Source: Phoronis australis (lineage: Eukaryota; Phoronida; Phoronidae). Taken from it: a stretch of 51,853 bases of DNA. A model generated the notes under the pieces. The model was not told where the DNA came from. It ran no database searches and was given only the letters and a program-made list of their open reading frames with translations. The stretch lies in contig NMRA01000059.1 of the NCBI GenBank assembly GCA_002633005.1, positions 171,939-223,791 of the forward strand, written 5' to 3'. Shown in pieces: positions 11,901-26,900 of the stretch. Both the position numbers and the translations under genes were made by a program. Position 1 is the stretch's first letter; each line of letters begins with the position of its first letter.

Positions 11901-14900
11901 CAGTCCTCACATAACAAGATCTCGTCTAACACAAGTTCCAGATACGGATCCGCAAAGAAAAAAATTGCCGTCACAATGACACCTAGAATCCAATTTTAGC
12001 CAAAAACAACAAGCTTTAAGTTTTTGGCCAAATGTATCAAATACTAGCAGTGGTGTGTGTATAAATAACCACCTCATGACAAAGTAAAGCAAGGAATGTA
12101 ACCAGTAGTGAGTGTATCACTAACCAACACCAATACTTATAGCAAAAAATATGCTAAGTAATAATCACACCAGACTGTGCGGCAAGTCCAACACGCCATT
12201 CAAGCCACTATTTGATGTAATATACATCTTCAACAACCAATAATGTTACGCATTCTGTTGAATAATTGGTGAATAGCAATTCATTTCATCAATACTCACG
12301 TCTTTCTCAAGTCTTCAGCTGCCTCAGCACACCCAACATTTGAACAGTATATGGGTCTATTGGCCACAGCAATGATCCATGGCTGATTCTGACGGTTCCT
12401 TGCTGAGTTTGCCTTGTCCAGATCTTTCTTCATCCAGGTGAGCATGCGATCCAACTCCTTACCCTTATCACCAAAGAGTGGCACCTCTGTGCTAAAACTT
12501 AAGTAGACGATATCTATTGAGGGCAGAGTATAGGCTGCACTAAAATCATATTAACCAATGGTCACATTTTCTCTGATATCTTTTTAAATACTGCTTCTCA
12601 TCTCATAAAACCAAAATTTTTAAATTAGTAGATCATCACAGATCCTAAATGTTCAATAAATTAATGAGGTCATTATTGATGAAAACTGTGGAAACTCTCA
12701 TCCATCATCAGTCAGCTGTCTTCACTGAGGACTTCATTTTAAAATTTTATCTTCTTTTCACAAAGAACAATGATGAGATTTGTCAGATACAAAATAACAG
12801 AATAGCACCACAATTACTGGAATATGCTCAAAACCGACAGATAACATCATCTCCTCGAAATGCTCTTCCATCCAAAAATATAGAAATACTCACGAGTACA
12901 TTGAAAAGTAGCATGTACTGCTCTAGTTAAATAAGATTATTCAAATCTGTCCATCGGTTCAAACATACCCTTACCCCACAAAAAACACTGAAATGCCCCG
13001 CCCCTCTGGTCCTGAGGAGGGGGCTAGATTAAAAAAAGGCATGCACTTGACAAGGATGCCCTGCACCCTTGTGTCAAATTGCATCAAGATACGACAAGGA
13101 GTTGTTGAGATACTGTCAGAGAAGACAGGCAGCCAGAATGACGACAATATGCAACCACTATATGGTATATGTTTGGGTGCACATAAGGTACACTTAGAGT
13201 ACAAAGACCAATGTAGAAGTAGGACCTTCACAAACAGACAGTAGCCTAGTATACCATCAATCATTTACATGTAAAGTGCAGAACCTATTCAACATAATCA
13301 TGTCTCTATCATCCAGGGAAATGTTAAACCATATCTGCAAATATTTGCACCTCTTTAGGGAGTGAAGACGGCTACGCATGGAACTTCATACCTTCTGTAT
13401 CATTCAGAGCACATAACCCCTGCATGAACCTTCTGTATCATTCATAGCACATAACCCCTGCATAAACCTTCTGTATCATTCAGAGCACAAAACCCCTGCA
13501 TAAACCTTCTGTATCATTCAGAGCACATAATCCCTGCATAAACCTTCTGTATCATTCAGAGCACATAATCCCTGCATAAACCTTCTATATCATTCAGAGC
13601 ACATAACCCCTGCATAAACCTTAACCAGTGCCTTTGTTTCACGAGCAGTGAATTCTGAATGTGAACTATATCTATTTGTACCAGTCAAATAGTAAAAGCA
13701 GTTAGTGTGATTGTTGTTTAAGTGACATACATGAGGTCATAGTCAGTATGTTTGGCATGATAACGTGACATACATGAGGTCATAATCAGTATGTTTGGAA
13801 TGATAATGTGACATACGTGTGGTCATAGTCAGTATTTTTGGCATGATAACATGACATACATGAGGTCATAGTCAGTATGTTTGGCATGATAATGTGACAT
13901 ATGTGTGGTCATAGTCAGTATTTTTGGCATGATAACACGACATACGTGAGGTCATAGTCAGTATGTTTGGCATGATAATGTGACATACGTGAGGTCATAG
14001 CCAGTATGTTTGGCATGACAACGTGACATACATGAAGTCATAGTAAGTATATTTGGCATGTTAAAGCATCTCAAACAGGCCGCCTCTTAGCTTTATATAC
14101 CAGAGTCTCCTAAAGCACATAGTAACTTGACAGCGCCAGCCTACAAGCAATACATCTGACTTTCTAAATTATATGAGGTAAATTACCTGATAACATGGGC
14201 AAACCCAGGTACGTCAAAACTATACCACAGATCAGTCATTGGCCAGGTGCCTCCTGTCATGGCGAAACACCTTTTGTATTCATAGAACTTGTCTTCTAGA
14301 CCTGGTTGAAAATTGAAACAGAAACCATGGAAACCGTAAAGAATGGCAAAACACATCAAGTTGTAAGATGCCAAGTTCAGGTCAAGTACTAAATAGAAAC
14401 AAAAACAACAGTTACCATAAATTATCCCATCAAAAGCAACTCATTTAACAAAATCAAATTCGCAAACATTTAAAAAAGGAACTGAAATCATTTCTCCAAA
14501 GTCATAGTCAAGGTCATCCACTACCATTGTTGTTACGATAACCATCAATAAAAGCCTAGTCCAACTCACCGTCCATGCCTGGTGTGGGAAAGTACGGCAC
14601 ATAAGCTGCAAGGTCAGATGCGTTCCACATCATATGGTAGAGGGTTGAGCCACACAGGTTGGTGCCAATATCAAACACTCCATGATATTTGCCTTCCTTG
14701 ACACTCCCACTGAGCAAGGCTAGTGTGAGTGGAGCTTTTACATGAAGATTATTTTGGAGCAGGAAGGTTGGAGACCAATTGCGCTGGAAAAGACCCAAAT
14801 AATTTGAAAAACTTTTAAACACCTTTAACAGAGTTAAAATTTTGTCAACAAAAACATAGCACAAAGGTCAGCAAATGACTGGAAAGTGTGCAACCTTCAA

Positions 14901-17900
14901 GTAAAATATGGAAATCAGCATCAGCACACAACAAAGAATTTGACAACTAGAATACGTCTTCTATCCCAACACAGTAGTTGGGGACGAAAGCTCGTGTTTC
15001 TAGTTGATAAGTGGGCAAAGGAGTCCTTGGGATCTACGTCACAGAAAGTGATGATGTTGCGCACTGTCGCAAAAATCACACCACTTTTTGAACAATGCTT
15101 AAATAACCAACCACACTGAATAAATAGATTTCACAGATGGATTATCAAGTGAGCAGGGAGGATACATGATACTTCTTTGTTTAGTTAAGACATATCCATA
15201 ATTGTCTGCTTCAATTAAGCAATATACAAGCAACTGGTGCAACGAACTGGTACATGTGAGTCAGTGGTTGTAACCTACTTATAGTTCATGACGGCTAATG
15301 CAGAGTTGTTTACGGATAATTTCTTGTTTGTGTTAATGTGACTTCAAAAGCAAAAGCTGATGCTGACATAGAGAGGCACAGGCTTCGAAATAAGTTGGGG
15401 TGCAGACCCCAACAACTTACTCAGGTGTCGTCGTCTCTCAAAAACATTTGCCAAATTTTACAACAAGAGCAACGCAGAGCATTGAAATGCGCCCACAATT
15501 GCACCGTATACGGTATCCTTCTAGGGTTGTTTATTGGTACCATGACGTGGCCAGTAGAGGGCATATATGTAGTATATTGTACTTTGCAAAATGGAAAGGC
15601 ATGGTCATTGTCTCTTCAATAGGCTAGGAGCAAAATGTGAGTGATCTTCATAATACAGGCACATCCTGTACATCAGTTGCTTAAAGCACCACAGAAACAT
15701 AGAATTAAAAACAAATTTACCAACATACGAGATTAGCACAGCATTAGAATGCCCGAAACAAATTTCTACTTAGAACTTTTCCTTCATAGTCACGAAGTAA
15801 CACAAAGTATACACCTTAAGACCTATGAAAATACAGAGGTCAAAGTAAAATACTTAAATTGCCACAGAGGCATACCGGTAGTCAGAATCATCCTAAAGTC
15901 GTCATCGTCTGTTGCCAACATCACATAAATACACTTGCTAAATTTAGTAAAGATCCTGCGAACGGTTTAGGAGATACAGCCATAGGCGCAAAAAAAAACT
16001 GCCACTAGGAGGCGCAACAGTAGTCCAAATCGTCTGAAAATCATTGTCAGCTGTCTTCTTTATAGTAAGCACATACATGCCAATTTTCACAATCATCCTT
16101 TGAGTGGTTTGGTTGATAGAGGGGTGGATGCAAAAATACAGACTCGAAAACAGTAAAAATGGCCACTAAGTGGCGCAAACTATGTCGAATCCATCTGAAA
16201 ACGGGAGGATAGCGTCATCTCACTAATACCAAATTTCATGACAATCCGTTAGGAACTTTTGAAGATACAAAGGTAAGGGTAAAAAACTAAAATTGCCACT
16301 AGGGGGCACATCGGTAGTCAAATCCGTCCGAATGTTCGCTCATGCCATCCCATTCATAAATGGAACATATGTGCCAAATTTCATGAACGTATGTCAAAGG
16401 GTTTTGGAGATAGAGCAGCGGACACCGGACAGACACCGCCCGAACGGACGGACGGAGATGACGGCATAATGCGTCCACATATAAATATGTGGGCGCATAA
16501 AAATTGGATAGGTGTTGCCATTATCTCCAATACAAGTAATTTGCTGAATTTCGTAAAAATCCATAAAAGAAATGGGCACACACATAAACAAACGTAAAAA
16601 TAAAACAACCACTAGCGGGTACACCAGAAGCTGGATCTGTCCAAAAATTGCCATCATCTAACAGCTTCATAGGCACACCTGCNACGTATGTCAAAGGGTT
16701 TTGGAGATAGAGCAGCGGACACCCGACAGACACCGCCCGGACGGACGGACGGACGGACGGAGATGACGGCATAATGCGTCCACATATAAATATGTGGGCG
16801 CATAAAAATTGGATAGGTGTTGCCATTATCTCCAATACAAGTAATTTGCTGAATTTCGTAAAAATCCATAAAAGAAATGGGCACACACATAAACAAACGT
16901 AAAAATAAAACAACCACTAGCGGGCACACCAGAAGCTGGATCTGTCCAAAAATTGCCATCATCTAACAGCTTCATAGGCACACCTGCCAAGTTTCAAAAG
17001 TGGTTTACGAGTGGTTTAGGAGATAAAGCACCAGACCTGGACATGGGTCGTAAGTGAGGCTCACAGTCAAACTTGAGAATCAAAAGATCTGTTTCCTATC
17101 AACTCACAGCATCACTGACTTTAGCTTGCCATGTCTTGAACTTGTACATATTTTTGATGAACCCAGTTTCCATGTTACCATTTTTCACATCGTACTTGTA
17201 AAATCTTGATGGATCCAGATCCTGAAAATTTAAAATTGTACATAAGTAGTGAGCAATGCTCTCAGGGCAAAATCAAATAGAATCCATTATAACATATCAA
17301 AGTAACTCCAGTCTGAATCATAATTCTTAATATCAATATTATAATATGGTACAAAGGAAACATATTATACAATTTCAAATCTCAATAACTGACCTATCTT
17401 CATTTATTAAAGGCTTTTAACAACATAGTTGTGAATTTCCACAATTTCTCAAAACATTGTCTTATGACAGCAATCATAAATTATTTAGTTTATGATGTGA
17501 CTACCTATTAGTGAAAACCAAAATTCCACTCGCCATATAATGTCCTAAATTCGTGAGATCTTACTGTGACAGACAAATGAATGTGTTCTGTGACAGTGAA
17601 GTAACACAGGCAGGAACAAGGTAGAGATCAAGGCCAACCCAACATTGTGAACATTGCAGTCTTGACTAACAACAAACTATGAACCATTTGAAAGCCCAAG
17701 AACTTTTAATCTGTGAAAACAAGTTGAGAATAATTTTGTAAGAGTAGTGGTTTAAGTCCTAACTTTTCTAAAGGAGGGAATGTAGTGTGGGCAGCAGTAA
17801 CATGATGATGAGTGACTAAGTTCGTATTTCTAAGCAGAGCACTAGTTCACACACACGCATGCACGCACGCACGCACACGCACACACACACACACACACAC

Positions 17901-20900
17901 ACGCTGTAACATCTGATCAGACTGGTTGACCACAAGTCACCACAGCTACTTGATCCTGGCAGGAGTTTATTTCACATTATTTTAATTCTTTCAATTACAA
18001 AGACATTCTCTGTCTCTGTCTGTACTTAATGGTAGTCTCCATGACTTCTTGTCAAAAGGTCCAGAAAAGACGATTTGCCCATATATAATGACAGTCTTTC
18101 TATTTCAAGCATTTTGTTAAGTCCAGACAAAAACACTCTATCCCAGTATTTAAAAGCAGTCTGTCTAACCTTCTAATTAATTCATATGACTACAAATATC
18201 ACAGTCACTAACACATGCAGTCACTATGATATACAGTAGTTATTATACAAATGCAGCTCTCTACACCAGCATGTACTGTACCAGCATGTGTTACACTGTC
18301 ACTACAAATGGTCAACTGGTGCATTTTAAAAGAATTGTTCTTGAAACTTTAAAATTATTGGGCATACTAGTAATCAAACTCCTGGTAATTATGAAATATC
18401 CGGGATCCAAGTCTAACAGTTGTTAGCTGTTCACACAAATTTAGAACTATCCCTGTCAGTATTGTGACACATGCAAAACATGGAGTTCCTTTTAGAATCT
18501 TTTGGAAAAAGTCGTAGGTTTCTGTGTCAGGCATACTTGGCTCAGTAAAATTTTCAAAGAACAGAATCTATTTTAGAATAAAGACACATAAAACTTACTT
18601 ATCACTTGATTACATCATTTATACATTAATGCCACCTAGAGGTAATACAACAGGTTTGATGGTGAATTGAAGCGAGAGGGCTGATTCTCTGACAGTTGAT
18701 AAAACTAACTAAAATCTTTCACTGGTGTAATTTCTCAGTGAATCTGCCTGGTGAAGGCTGAGGTAATCCTCTTAAATCAATAGTTGACAGTCAATATCTG
18801 CCAGACACAGTCAATTTAAGGATGTCATTAGACACTGATAACTTAGAACTATTCAAATTCCGCTCTATAACTGTCACTGTATGGGTGAAATAACTAGAAG
18901 ACAGCTTGGGCTGTAAATCACCTTGAAATGCATACTTATGGACCAGTCATAATAACTGATCAATCACAATTGTTGATGAGACATAGTAATTGACCAATCA
19001 TGAATATTGACCAGTCATCAATTCTAATTTCACTAAGTTCAAAGAGGTTGATGAAGAATCAATCCTCAAAGTTTCCCACATCAATATTTTTCAAGCCAGG
19101 ATCATGAATTTCAAAATAAAAAAATCTAGTTAGTGGCCGGAAATCTTCATGTCAACCAACTTGACAGCGATCAATTGATTAAAGAACTAAACAGCATGTA
19201 ACCGTAGTTACAATACTTACTATACCTGTGGAGAGACCAGCGTTACAACACATATGTAGAGCACGTGTTGTAATGCTGTAAAATTACAAACGCTGTAACC
19301 ATACAAACGCTGTAAACTTACACCTTACCATTACAACATGTGTTCTAGATAGTAGAAGTCTTACAACTTACGATTCTAATACGTGCATTACATAGTAAAC
19401 TTACAATTTACCCTTACTTCACGTGCTTGCGGCTAAATCACAATCAAGGTCCATATTCGAGAGTCGACTACGTTACGGTCTAAAATACATTTTTTGAGTC
19501 ACTTATCAAATGTCAACTGAATCTCAAATGCAAAGGGTTATTTAGTTGCTCAAGTTAAAAATATGCATCAAACTCGGACAATGTTTGAGAAAATTATGCA
19601 TGTTTATGTCTATGAATTTCATGCATTTTTTGAGTCACGAGTGGCCATTTTAAAAATTACAATTTTCAACTGTCAACATTAGAAAAGAAATTTATTTTAT
19701 TAAGTAAGCAATTGCTTGGGATAACTTGAGCCACTTTCAGAATCACTCAGATGAAGGTGTGCTTAATCATTGAGAAAACCTAGGCTTCATCATAAAACAG
19801 GCACTCATTACGAAATTTGTAAATTTTGTGTTTCTAACCCTCACCTACAGTAAAGGAGGTTAAAAACTAAAGTTCACACTCTGTAATAAAAAGAACTCAG
19901 AATATGTTAGCCTAGGCACCACAGCAAATTATTCAATATCTAAACAAACCAAAAATTTGGATATTGACAGTGTTCTGCTATGTTGAAAATGGGCCAAAAA
20001 GAATTCAGTAACACAAATGGTCATTGCAAATGAAATTATTGCATTTTACCGTAATCGTTCGGGTTAACGCCCATGCTCAGTTAACCGCCCATCCCCGACT
20101 TTAAGTGGATTTTCGATTTAACCGCCCACTGCTCGGTTAACCGCCCCCCTGCGATTTTTGAAGATTTCCAGTTAAGCGTCCACCTCTCGGTTAAGTGCCC
20201 ATTCCCGACTTTTAAAGAATGAAGATTTAGCGCCCAGTGCTAAGGAAACGTGTGATTTCCCGACTTTTAGAAAAAGATCGATGATCACAAAGAGCGCAAC
20301 GACGCCGGGCTTCCGAGACGGTGGTTTAGCAATGTGAATTACAATTCAAGTAACGAGTTATTGTCTTTGGTCATGGACTCACTTCAAAATATAATACTTG
20401 AACGTTTTTGTCACTTTATTTTCTTCCCATGTTTGCAAAGTTTAAGAACGCCGCCGGCGTCAAAACCTCCGCTTTCAGCGACTTTGTCTGCCGCGCTGAG
20501 TTTCCATCTGTAGTGCACAAGATAAAACATATATTCGAAAAAATCAGGCCAGAGAAATGTGATAATGGTTTTGCCAACCCTCCAAATTCTATTAAGGTGG
20601 GAAGCTCTCGTATTTTGAACAAATCGCACAACTCACGGAAAGATGTCAAATTCTCAATATTTTGATGAATGTAACTCCCAGGTTATAGAGGATGTGTGGC
20701 GACCAAAGGGACAGTACAAGTGCCTTACTGGGTTACCGATTTCGTTGCTGCATATCGATTTCTGAATTCAAAGGTTGATAATAATGTATGTTTGTGTATG
20801 ATCTTGAGGTAATAAAAAACTGCTAGTCAAATTTTGTTTTTCGCGTATTGCATCTCAGTCAAACTGGCGTTAGCAGATTTAACTAATGTCGCTGGCTGTT

Positions 20901-23900
20901 TACTATTTCTTGCGTCAGCCCCCACGTAAGCGTGACTGTGTGAATTATCGTTTCCACATCCCCTTTTTAGCCATCCAGAATAATTTTGTTTATACATTGT
21001 CCAGTTTCAGCCTCAACAAAAATTCTTACCATTCTAGTCTGAAATATCTACGACGTATACTGACTGAAAATTGGCGATAGTGGGTAAGAGATGCACGCAG
21101 CTAGCTACGGGCATGGGCGTAGGGAACATCCAGCCGGGAAATATCGGAATAGACTTGACATCGCAGTTTTGGGGAACATTGGCAATGGAGGAACATCGTA
21201 AAGAATTGGGTCTTTTGTAGCAACAGCTTAAAAGTACATAGTCAAGCCCGTTTTTGATACTTAGGACTGCCGCTATTCTCTTTTGCGACTTTGTAGTGCT
21301 GCACGTGCGCAAGTTCCCACACTTTGGAGTGCATGTTACCTTGACACCAACATGTGATTGACAGGTGACTCACACGTAGGCCCTACGTGCGTGCTGAAAT
21401 CCCGCCGCTATCTTTTGCCATAAAAAAACGAGGTGCATATATCGAAAGAGGCCGTTATATTACTTGACGGCATTTATAAATCACGATTGTCAGCCGACTA
21501 AGACATTGCGCGCTAACAGCCTGACCGAACAGTGCCGCAGTGCGATTTTGCAAGTGATATAAATAGGATAATCTGGACATCCTGCATGAAAAATAAATGT
21601 TTTTCCACCACGAAGTTTGGTAAGGTGATCGTTTAAGAATGAATTGAAACATCGCTGTTTTGTTGCGTTTATCACATATTTATGCCGTGGCTCGAAGTTT
21701 TATTGTTGGTTGACGAGTGGCTCACCCCGATTCTTGTCTTAGGCCTACTTCTTTGCCGAGCATGTTTGGCGCAACGGCAAGTGAAGAATGCCGGGCGGTC
21801 GAGATAAAACAGCTAGCCGCAGAACCATACGCTGAAAATGTCATTGAGTCACGGAGTGTCGACATCCCAAACACAAAAAACATCTGAATTCAGTTTATCA
21901 AACTTTTATTACAACTAATTTTAAAACTGCTCTCTGACAATGAACTTGGCAGCCAGTACGAGACTGTAACCATAAATTTGATGTCTGCTGTGACCTCTCC
22001 AACACGTGAAGCTTGCACGCGCGCACTTTAATTAGCAAGGTCGCATCTTGAAATATTTGCAATCCAAGTAGAGGCTGCGTGGTCTCTGGTCGTCTGCGCT
22101 GCGCAGGGCAAAGTAACAAGACCGCAGGACGGCACGGGGCTTTTACTCAGCAATCCTGTAAATTTAATAGTGAATAACTAATCTGAGGGCAAGAGAACCT
22201 TTTCATCCGCTGTTATGAAATTTTCCCCGTCATGTGGCGACGTGACCATAACGCTCTTTGAAAAGTGCTACGCGTTCCGAGTGCGTGTGTGGTGTGGGGA
22301 CTTAGATCACGAGGTAACATTAACCGCCCAGGGCGGTTGCCTGTCGTAATAAGCGCCCATGTTCGGTTAACCGCCCACCCTGGATTTCTTGAAATTTCAC
22401 GTTTAAGCGCCCATGTCTGGTTAACCGCCCACCCCCGAATTTTTGGGTTTGCCAATTTAACCGCCCAGGGCGTTAACCCGAACGATTACGGTATATAACA
22501 ACATGGTGCTTATTATCATCAAAGAAAAATAAATGGCCATACAACATTATGATACCATGTGATGCAGAAACAGTGATGAAGTGTACGTACCCCCCTTTTG
22601 CAGTGTATGTATCCCTATGTTTACAAATGCCGTGAAATTAACATATCCCTTGGTAAGTGAGCAACATTGGTCCTACCTTAAAAATGTTAAGTTAGAAGGG
22701 TGTTCATTGCAAATATATTTGTTTTGAGCGAAATATTAGCATTTGTGTAGTGCACGTACACCTATATTTTAATTTGTGCCCATTTCCTAGTATGGCAGAT
22801 ATGCACATGAATGCTGTGTTTTTATTTTTTCTCTTTGAACTGATTTAGTAAATCAACTAACTTTCAGTAGATTCTTAGTATTTAGTTACAAGCCTGACAT
22901 TCATTGAAATGTAGTGTGCAGTGTACACACCCCGATGTGAACAAATACCATGAAACAAAAATATTACACTTTAAGTAAGCAACATTTTTCACAGACACTT
23001 TCCTCCATTAAAAATGCTAGGCTAAACCGGTGTTAATTACAAATACATTTGTTTTGAGTGAAATATTAGCATATGTAGTGTACGTACCCCAATATTTTAA
23101 CATGTGCCTGTTTTCAAAGAATGACCAACAGATATGCACATGTTCTCTTTGAATAGATTTGGTAAATGAACTAACTCTCATTAGATTCTAAGTATTTTTT
23201 ATAAACCTGACAAGTCATTGAAATGTAGTGTATGTACCCGTGTAGTGTACGTACCTGCAACCTCTTTGCTATAACTTAGCTAGTAAAACCCTAGAAGACA
23301 CGTCATGTGACAACTGATGTTGTTGAGGCAAGTTCTCTATCTCTCAAGACAACTTGCAACAAACCAACAAACTCGAGACCATCCCATACATTAAGTTACA
23401 AATGTATGGGATGGTCTTAGTCAAAATTTGACGTTGATTGACTGTACGTAGTGTACTTACCCCCCAACCAGTACCATTTTTACTGTTTAGAAGTTGAACA
23501 CTGGGCTTTAACTACTTTGACCAACTGGTGAATGTGTTGAAAACTAGGCAAATAGCACCAATAAAGTTTTTGAAAAGGTAGTTACTTGTCATTTTCTTTT
23601 TGTAAGAATCATATTGCAAGAGAAGAAGTTCTCCTTACACTGTATTAAGATATGCAATGTATCATCATCTAGAAGAAATTGATCAGCACGGTAATAACTT
23701 TTCTTACTTTAGTATGTGATACTTCTTCAACTTGATCAAGAACTTATTAAATTAACAGCTACCTTATGAATTTTTGCATGGTAGAAATGGGCTGTGACCA
23801 CAAGTTGTACTGTAAATACTCTTTTATACAACTGTGATGCATTGGACCGTAAAATTTTATTCGGTGGTTCTTGTGCAAAAATATTTTGGATTACAAACCT

Positions 23901-26900
23901 GGAATGATGGTACCTTAAAATAACCCAGCTTTTACAGTTATACAACAACCTTCATTTTTCACCAAAAGTGGCCACCGACTATGGTCTTTTGGACCTTGAT
24001 TGTGATTTGCCTGTCTACATAGTAAACTTACTTACAACTTACCATTACAATATGTGAATTACGTAGTAGACTTACAATTTACTGTTACAACACATGCTCT
24101 ACACAGTAAACTTACAACTTACCATTACAATACGTGCATTACATAGTAGACTTACAATTTACTGTTACAACACATGCTCTACACAGTAAACTTACAACTT
24201 ACCGTTACAACAGCCTTGTTCCAGTAGTGCGGCTCTCCTGCGATGTACTTATCAAGGATGTGCTCAGCCCGGAACACTCTTTTGTGATTATCGCCGTTTA
24301 CAGGCAACTGCACCTGATTGGATATATTGAAGTGTGATCCCCATACTAGCACCATCTCTGACGGGTCCTTGCCCAGGGACAGGTGGATACCCTTGGGGGA
24401 TGGGTCCGTCTCTACAATGACGTCATAGAGGTGTGTAAAACTGGACAACAGAATGACTAAGCCTCAAGCATTAATTCTATTTAATTATGTTAATGATAGC
24501 ACACCAAGTAATGAACAACAACACACTTGTTAATAGGAATGGTATATTGCTTCATGACTAGGCAATTCAATGATTTAATGATGTATGCACAATCAAGGTT
24601 CCTTTAGGGTAGGGACAAAATGTACCAGTGTGTGGGGCAGTCACAACAGGAATGTGTGAAACAGTCACATATGCAATGCTTGTCCAATGGTTAGTTATTA
24701 CAAGAATTCCTTCAGTCTCAAAAGTAAGCTTCATTGCTAAAAATATGATTCACTACTGTTTGATGACAACGTTACGGATTACAAATATAATAATGCTTAT
24801 GACAAAGTATAGTTATTTTACTTTTATTAATTTTCAAAAAGCAAAATTTGACAAATTTAAAGCCTAGTGCTGGCTTATGACAGTGAACAAGGAACATAAT
24901 GAAACATAACATAATGATTGTGGTCACCAAGTGAATGGGCCAGTTCCAGCCACAACTGAACAAATAGACATTTAGAATAGCCAAGACTACTTACATGAAT
25001 TATGGTTACTAAATGTATTCTACTATGAACATTAATATTGAAGTATTTCACACATCTGTTTGAATGGAACAAACATGGAAATGCTGGACACAAAGACTGG
25101 AGACATAAACTAGAGGCACCCAGCCATCCACACACAGACTTAACTCAGAACAAGTTACTCCTTAGGTGCTGTCTGGAGGCTATTTAAACTACCCTTAACT
25201 TAACCCACTTATGACAACTTACTTCACCTTATTGAGGTGGGGTAACGTGTTCTAGGGTAACTTTCGCCACATGTGCGGCCACAAAAAGGGGGTAGGGCAG
25301 AATAATTATCAGCTGCAGTTGCATACAGACGGGTCTCGACTCTTCTTTTGCATGCCATTCATTGTAACACAGGAAGGGTCAACAACTTCCACTTTACCGT
25401 TATCGGATGAGTGTGTGTATGTGTGTGTGGACGCTTCACTTAAAGTGAGATAAGCTGCACTAGTGCAAGTTGTTCTAGGGTATGCCCTGTGTGTGGATGG
25501 GACTTAAGCTAAACAGAGACACAATGAGAAATGTTGACATTAGTAGACCTGGTACCCTGGATAAAATAACAAAATACTGTAGAAACATGTGAATTATGTG
25601 AGGACTATAAGAGGCAAGTCTTGCAGAAAATATGGTTAAAACAATTAATGCAGACAGAACAAGTCATTTCTTCATAACACAAACCTTAGAACAGTGACAC
25701 ATTACTCAAGACACAGAATTTTCAATATTATAACAGCACAGTTGGATCAACTGTTCAAAACACCTTGTAGTATACAGGGGTTAAGGAACAACATTCTTGT
25801 TCTTTTCAGATGACCATGGTCATTGTTGGATTGCAGCCTGAATACACATACTAGTAGGTACATCTACACAAATAGATCTTGCTCTTATCAGTAGTGTCAG
25901 TTAGCCCTGTGAAGTTGAGACATTATTTTATAACTACCAGTACTTTCTAGATTAATATTCAATTTGTCTGTCTGTGTGTGGTCTCTCCAACAAATGTTTT
26001 CTTGTACACCACCTCTTAATTAACAGAATTTTCCACACCACTCCACATATATAAAATATGAACAATTATGCCAAGAACCCTTGTAACTTTTGAGTGTATA
26101 TAGTGAGCTCCACAGGTAGATAGTGGGTAATATATGTAGGCAGAGGGTTCTCTTCCACATAATGAGTAGTGAGGTACCACTGCACATTCAAAATATCTAG
26201 ACCACTGAGAAGTTGAGACACAGTTTAAAGTAAGAGATTAGAGACCAGAGCCAGAGTAACTGATAATGACTGAGACCAGACAGAGTAACTGATAATGACT
26301 GAGACCAGACAGAGTAACTGATAATGACTGAGACCAGACAGAGTAACTGATAGTGACTGAGACCAGACAGAGTAACTGATAGTGACTGAGACCAGACAGA
26401 GTAACTGACATGGGCTTTTCATGCTGACACCGATGCTTCGATGTTTTGGGGAGTTGGGGCCAGCATGAACGCTTAACTTCAGTCCCAGATCGAAGTTAAC
26501 AGCGCCAGTTAACTTCAGAGTAAACAGGTGGATTTAAGAGCTGCAGTGCAGTATGAATGGTCAACTTTGGTTATCGCCTGGTGCCACTGTTATCATCAAC
26601 AAGTACAGGGTAGTGTCGTCACTAATAGTTCCTTATATTTTGCTCTAGTAATCACCAATCGAATTAAAAATAAGTTTTAAGTAAATTAGCACATGTAAAT
26701 GTTCCCAAATTGTCACATTAAAAAAATCTTAGCATGCAGCGCTACTTTACGATTACTTAGATGACAACAGTGTCACCTACTGTTTACTTTGATGTCCGTT
26801 AACTACTGAAGCCAGTGTAAACGGTTTAGTTAACTTCACAGTTTACGTCAACGCTACACAGTTAAGTCAGTATGAAAAGGCCTACAATGACTGAGATCAG

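Larger units (their letters stand above)
19435..24008. mobile_element. possible 4.6-kb segment bounded by 18-bp inverted repeats
   Basis: aaatcacaatcaaggtcc at 19435-19452 is the exact reverse complement of 23991-24008, and loose pairing extends inward about 15 bases. The same family of acttacaacttaccattac minisatellite units flanks both sides in the same orientation. This fits an insertion into, or capture of, that array. No transposase was found, and it contains the 2443-bp transposon at 20049-22491. Confidence 0.45.
17222..24202 (-). other. 7-kb intron carrying nested mobile elements
   Basis: This intron lies between exons 3 and 4 of the phosphatase-like gene. 17222-19434 has no exon; it holds a CA/CG microsatellite and, at about 19200-19430, degenerate acttacaacttaccattaca-type repeats like those at 24013-24215. 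The remainder is described in separate entries. Confidence 0.7.

Noticed and set aside
16521-16962. Overlapping minus-strand ORFs of 130 and 102 codons containing an undetermined residue
   Set aside because: They cross the N at 16683 and arise from the duplicated repeat tail.
20408-20665. 85-codon ORF inside the 2.4-kb transposon as a possible transposase fragment
   Set aside because: No helix-turn-helix or DDE/D-type motif that I can recognise; two antisense frames are equally open.
23376-23417. miRNA precursor
   Set aside because: Stem of 17 bp with an 8-base loop is too short for a typical animal pre-miRNA, and flanks do not extend the pairing.
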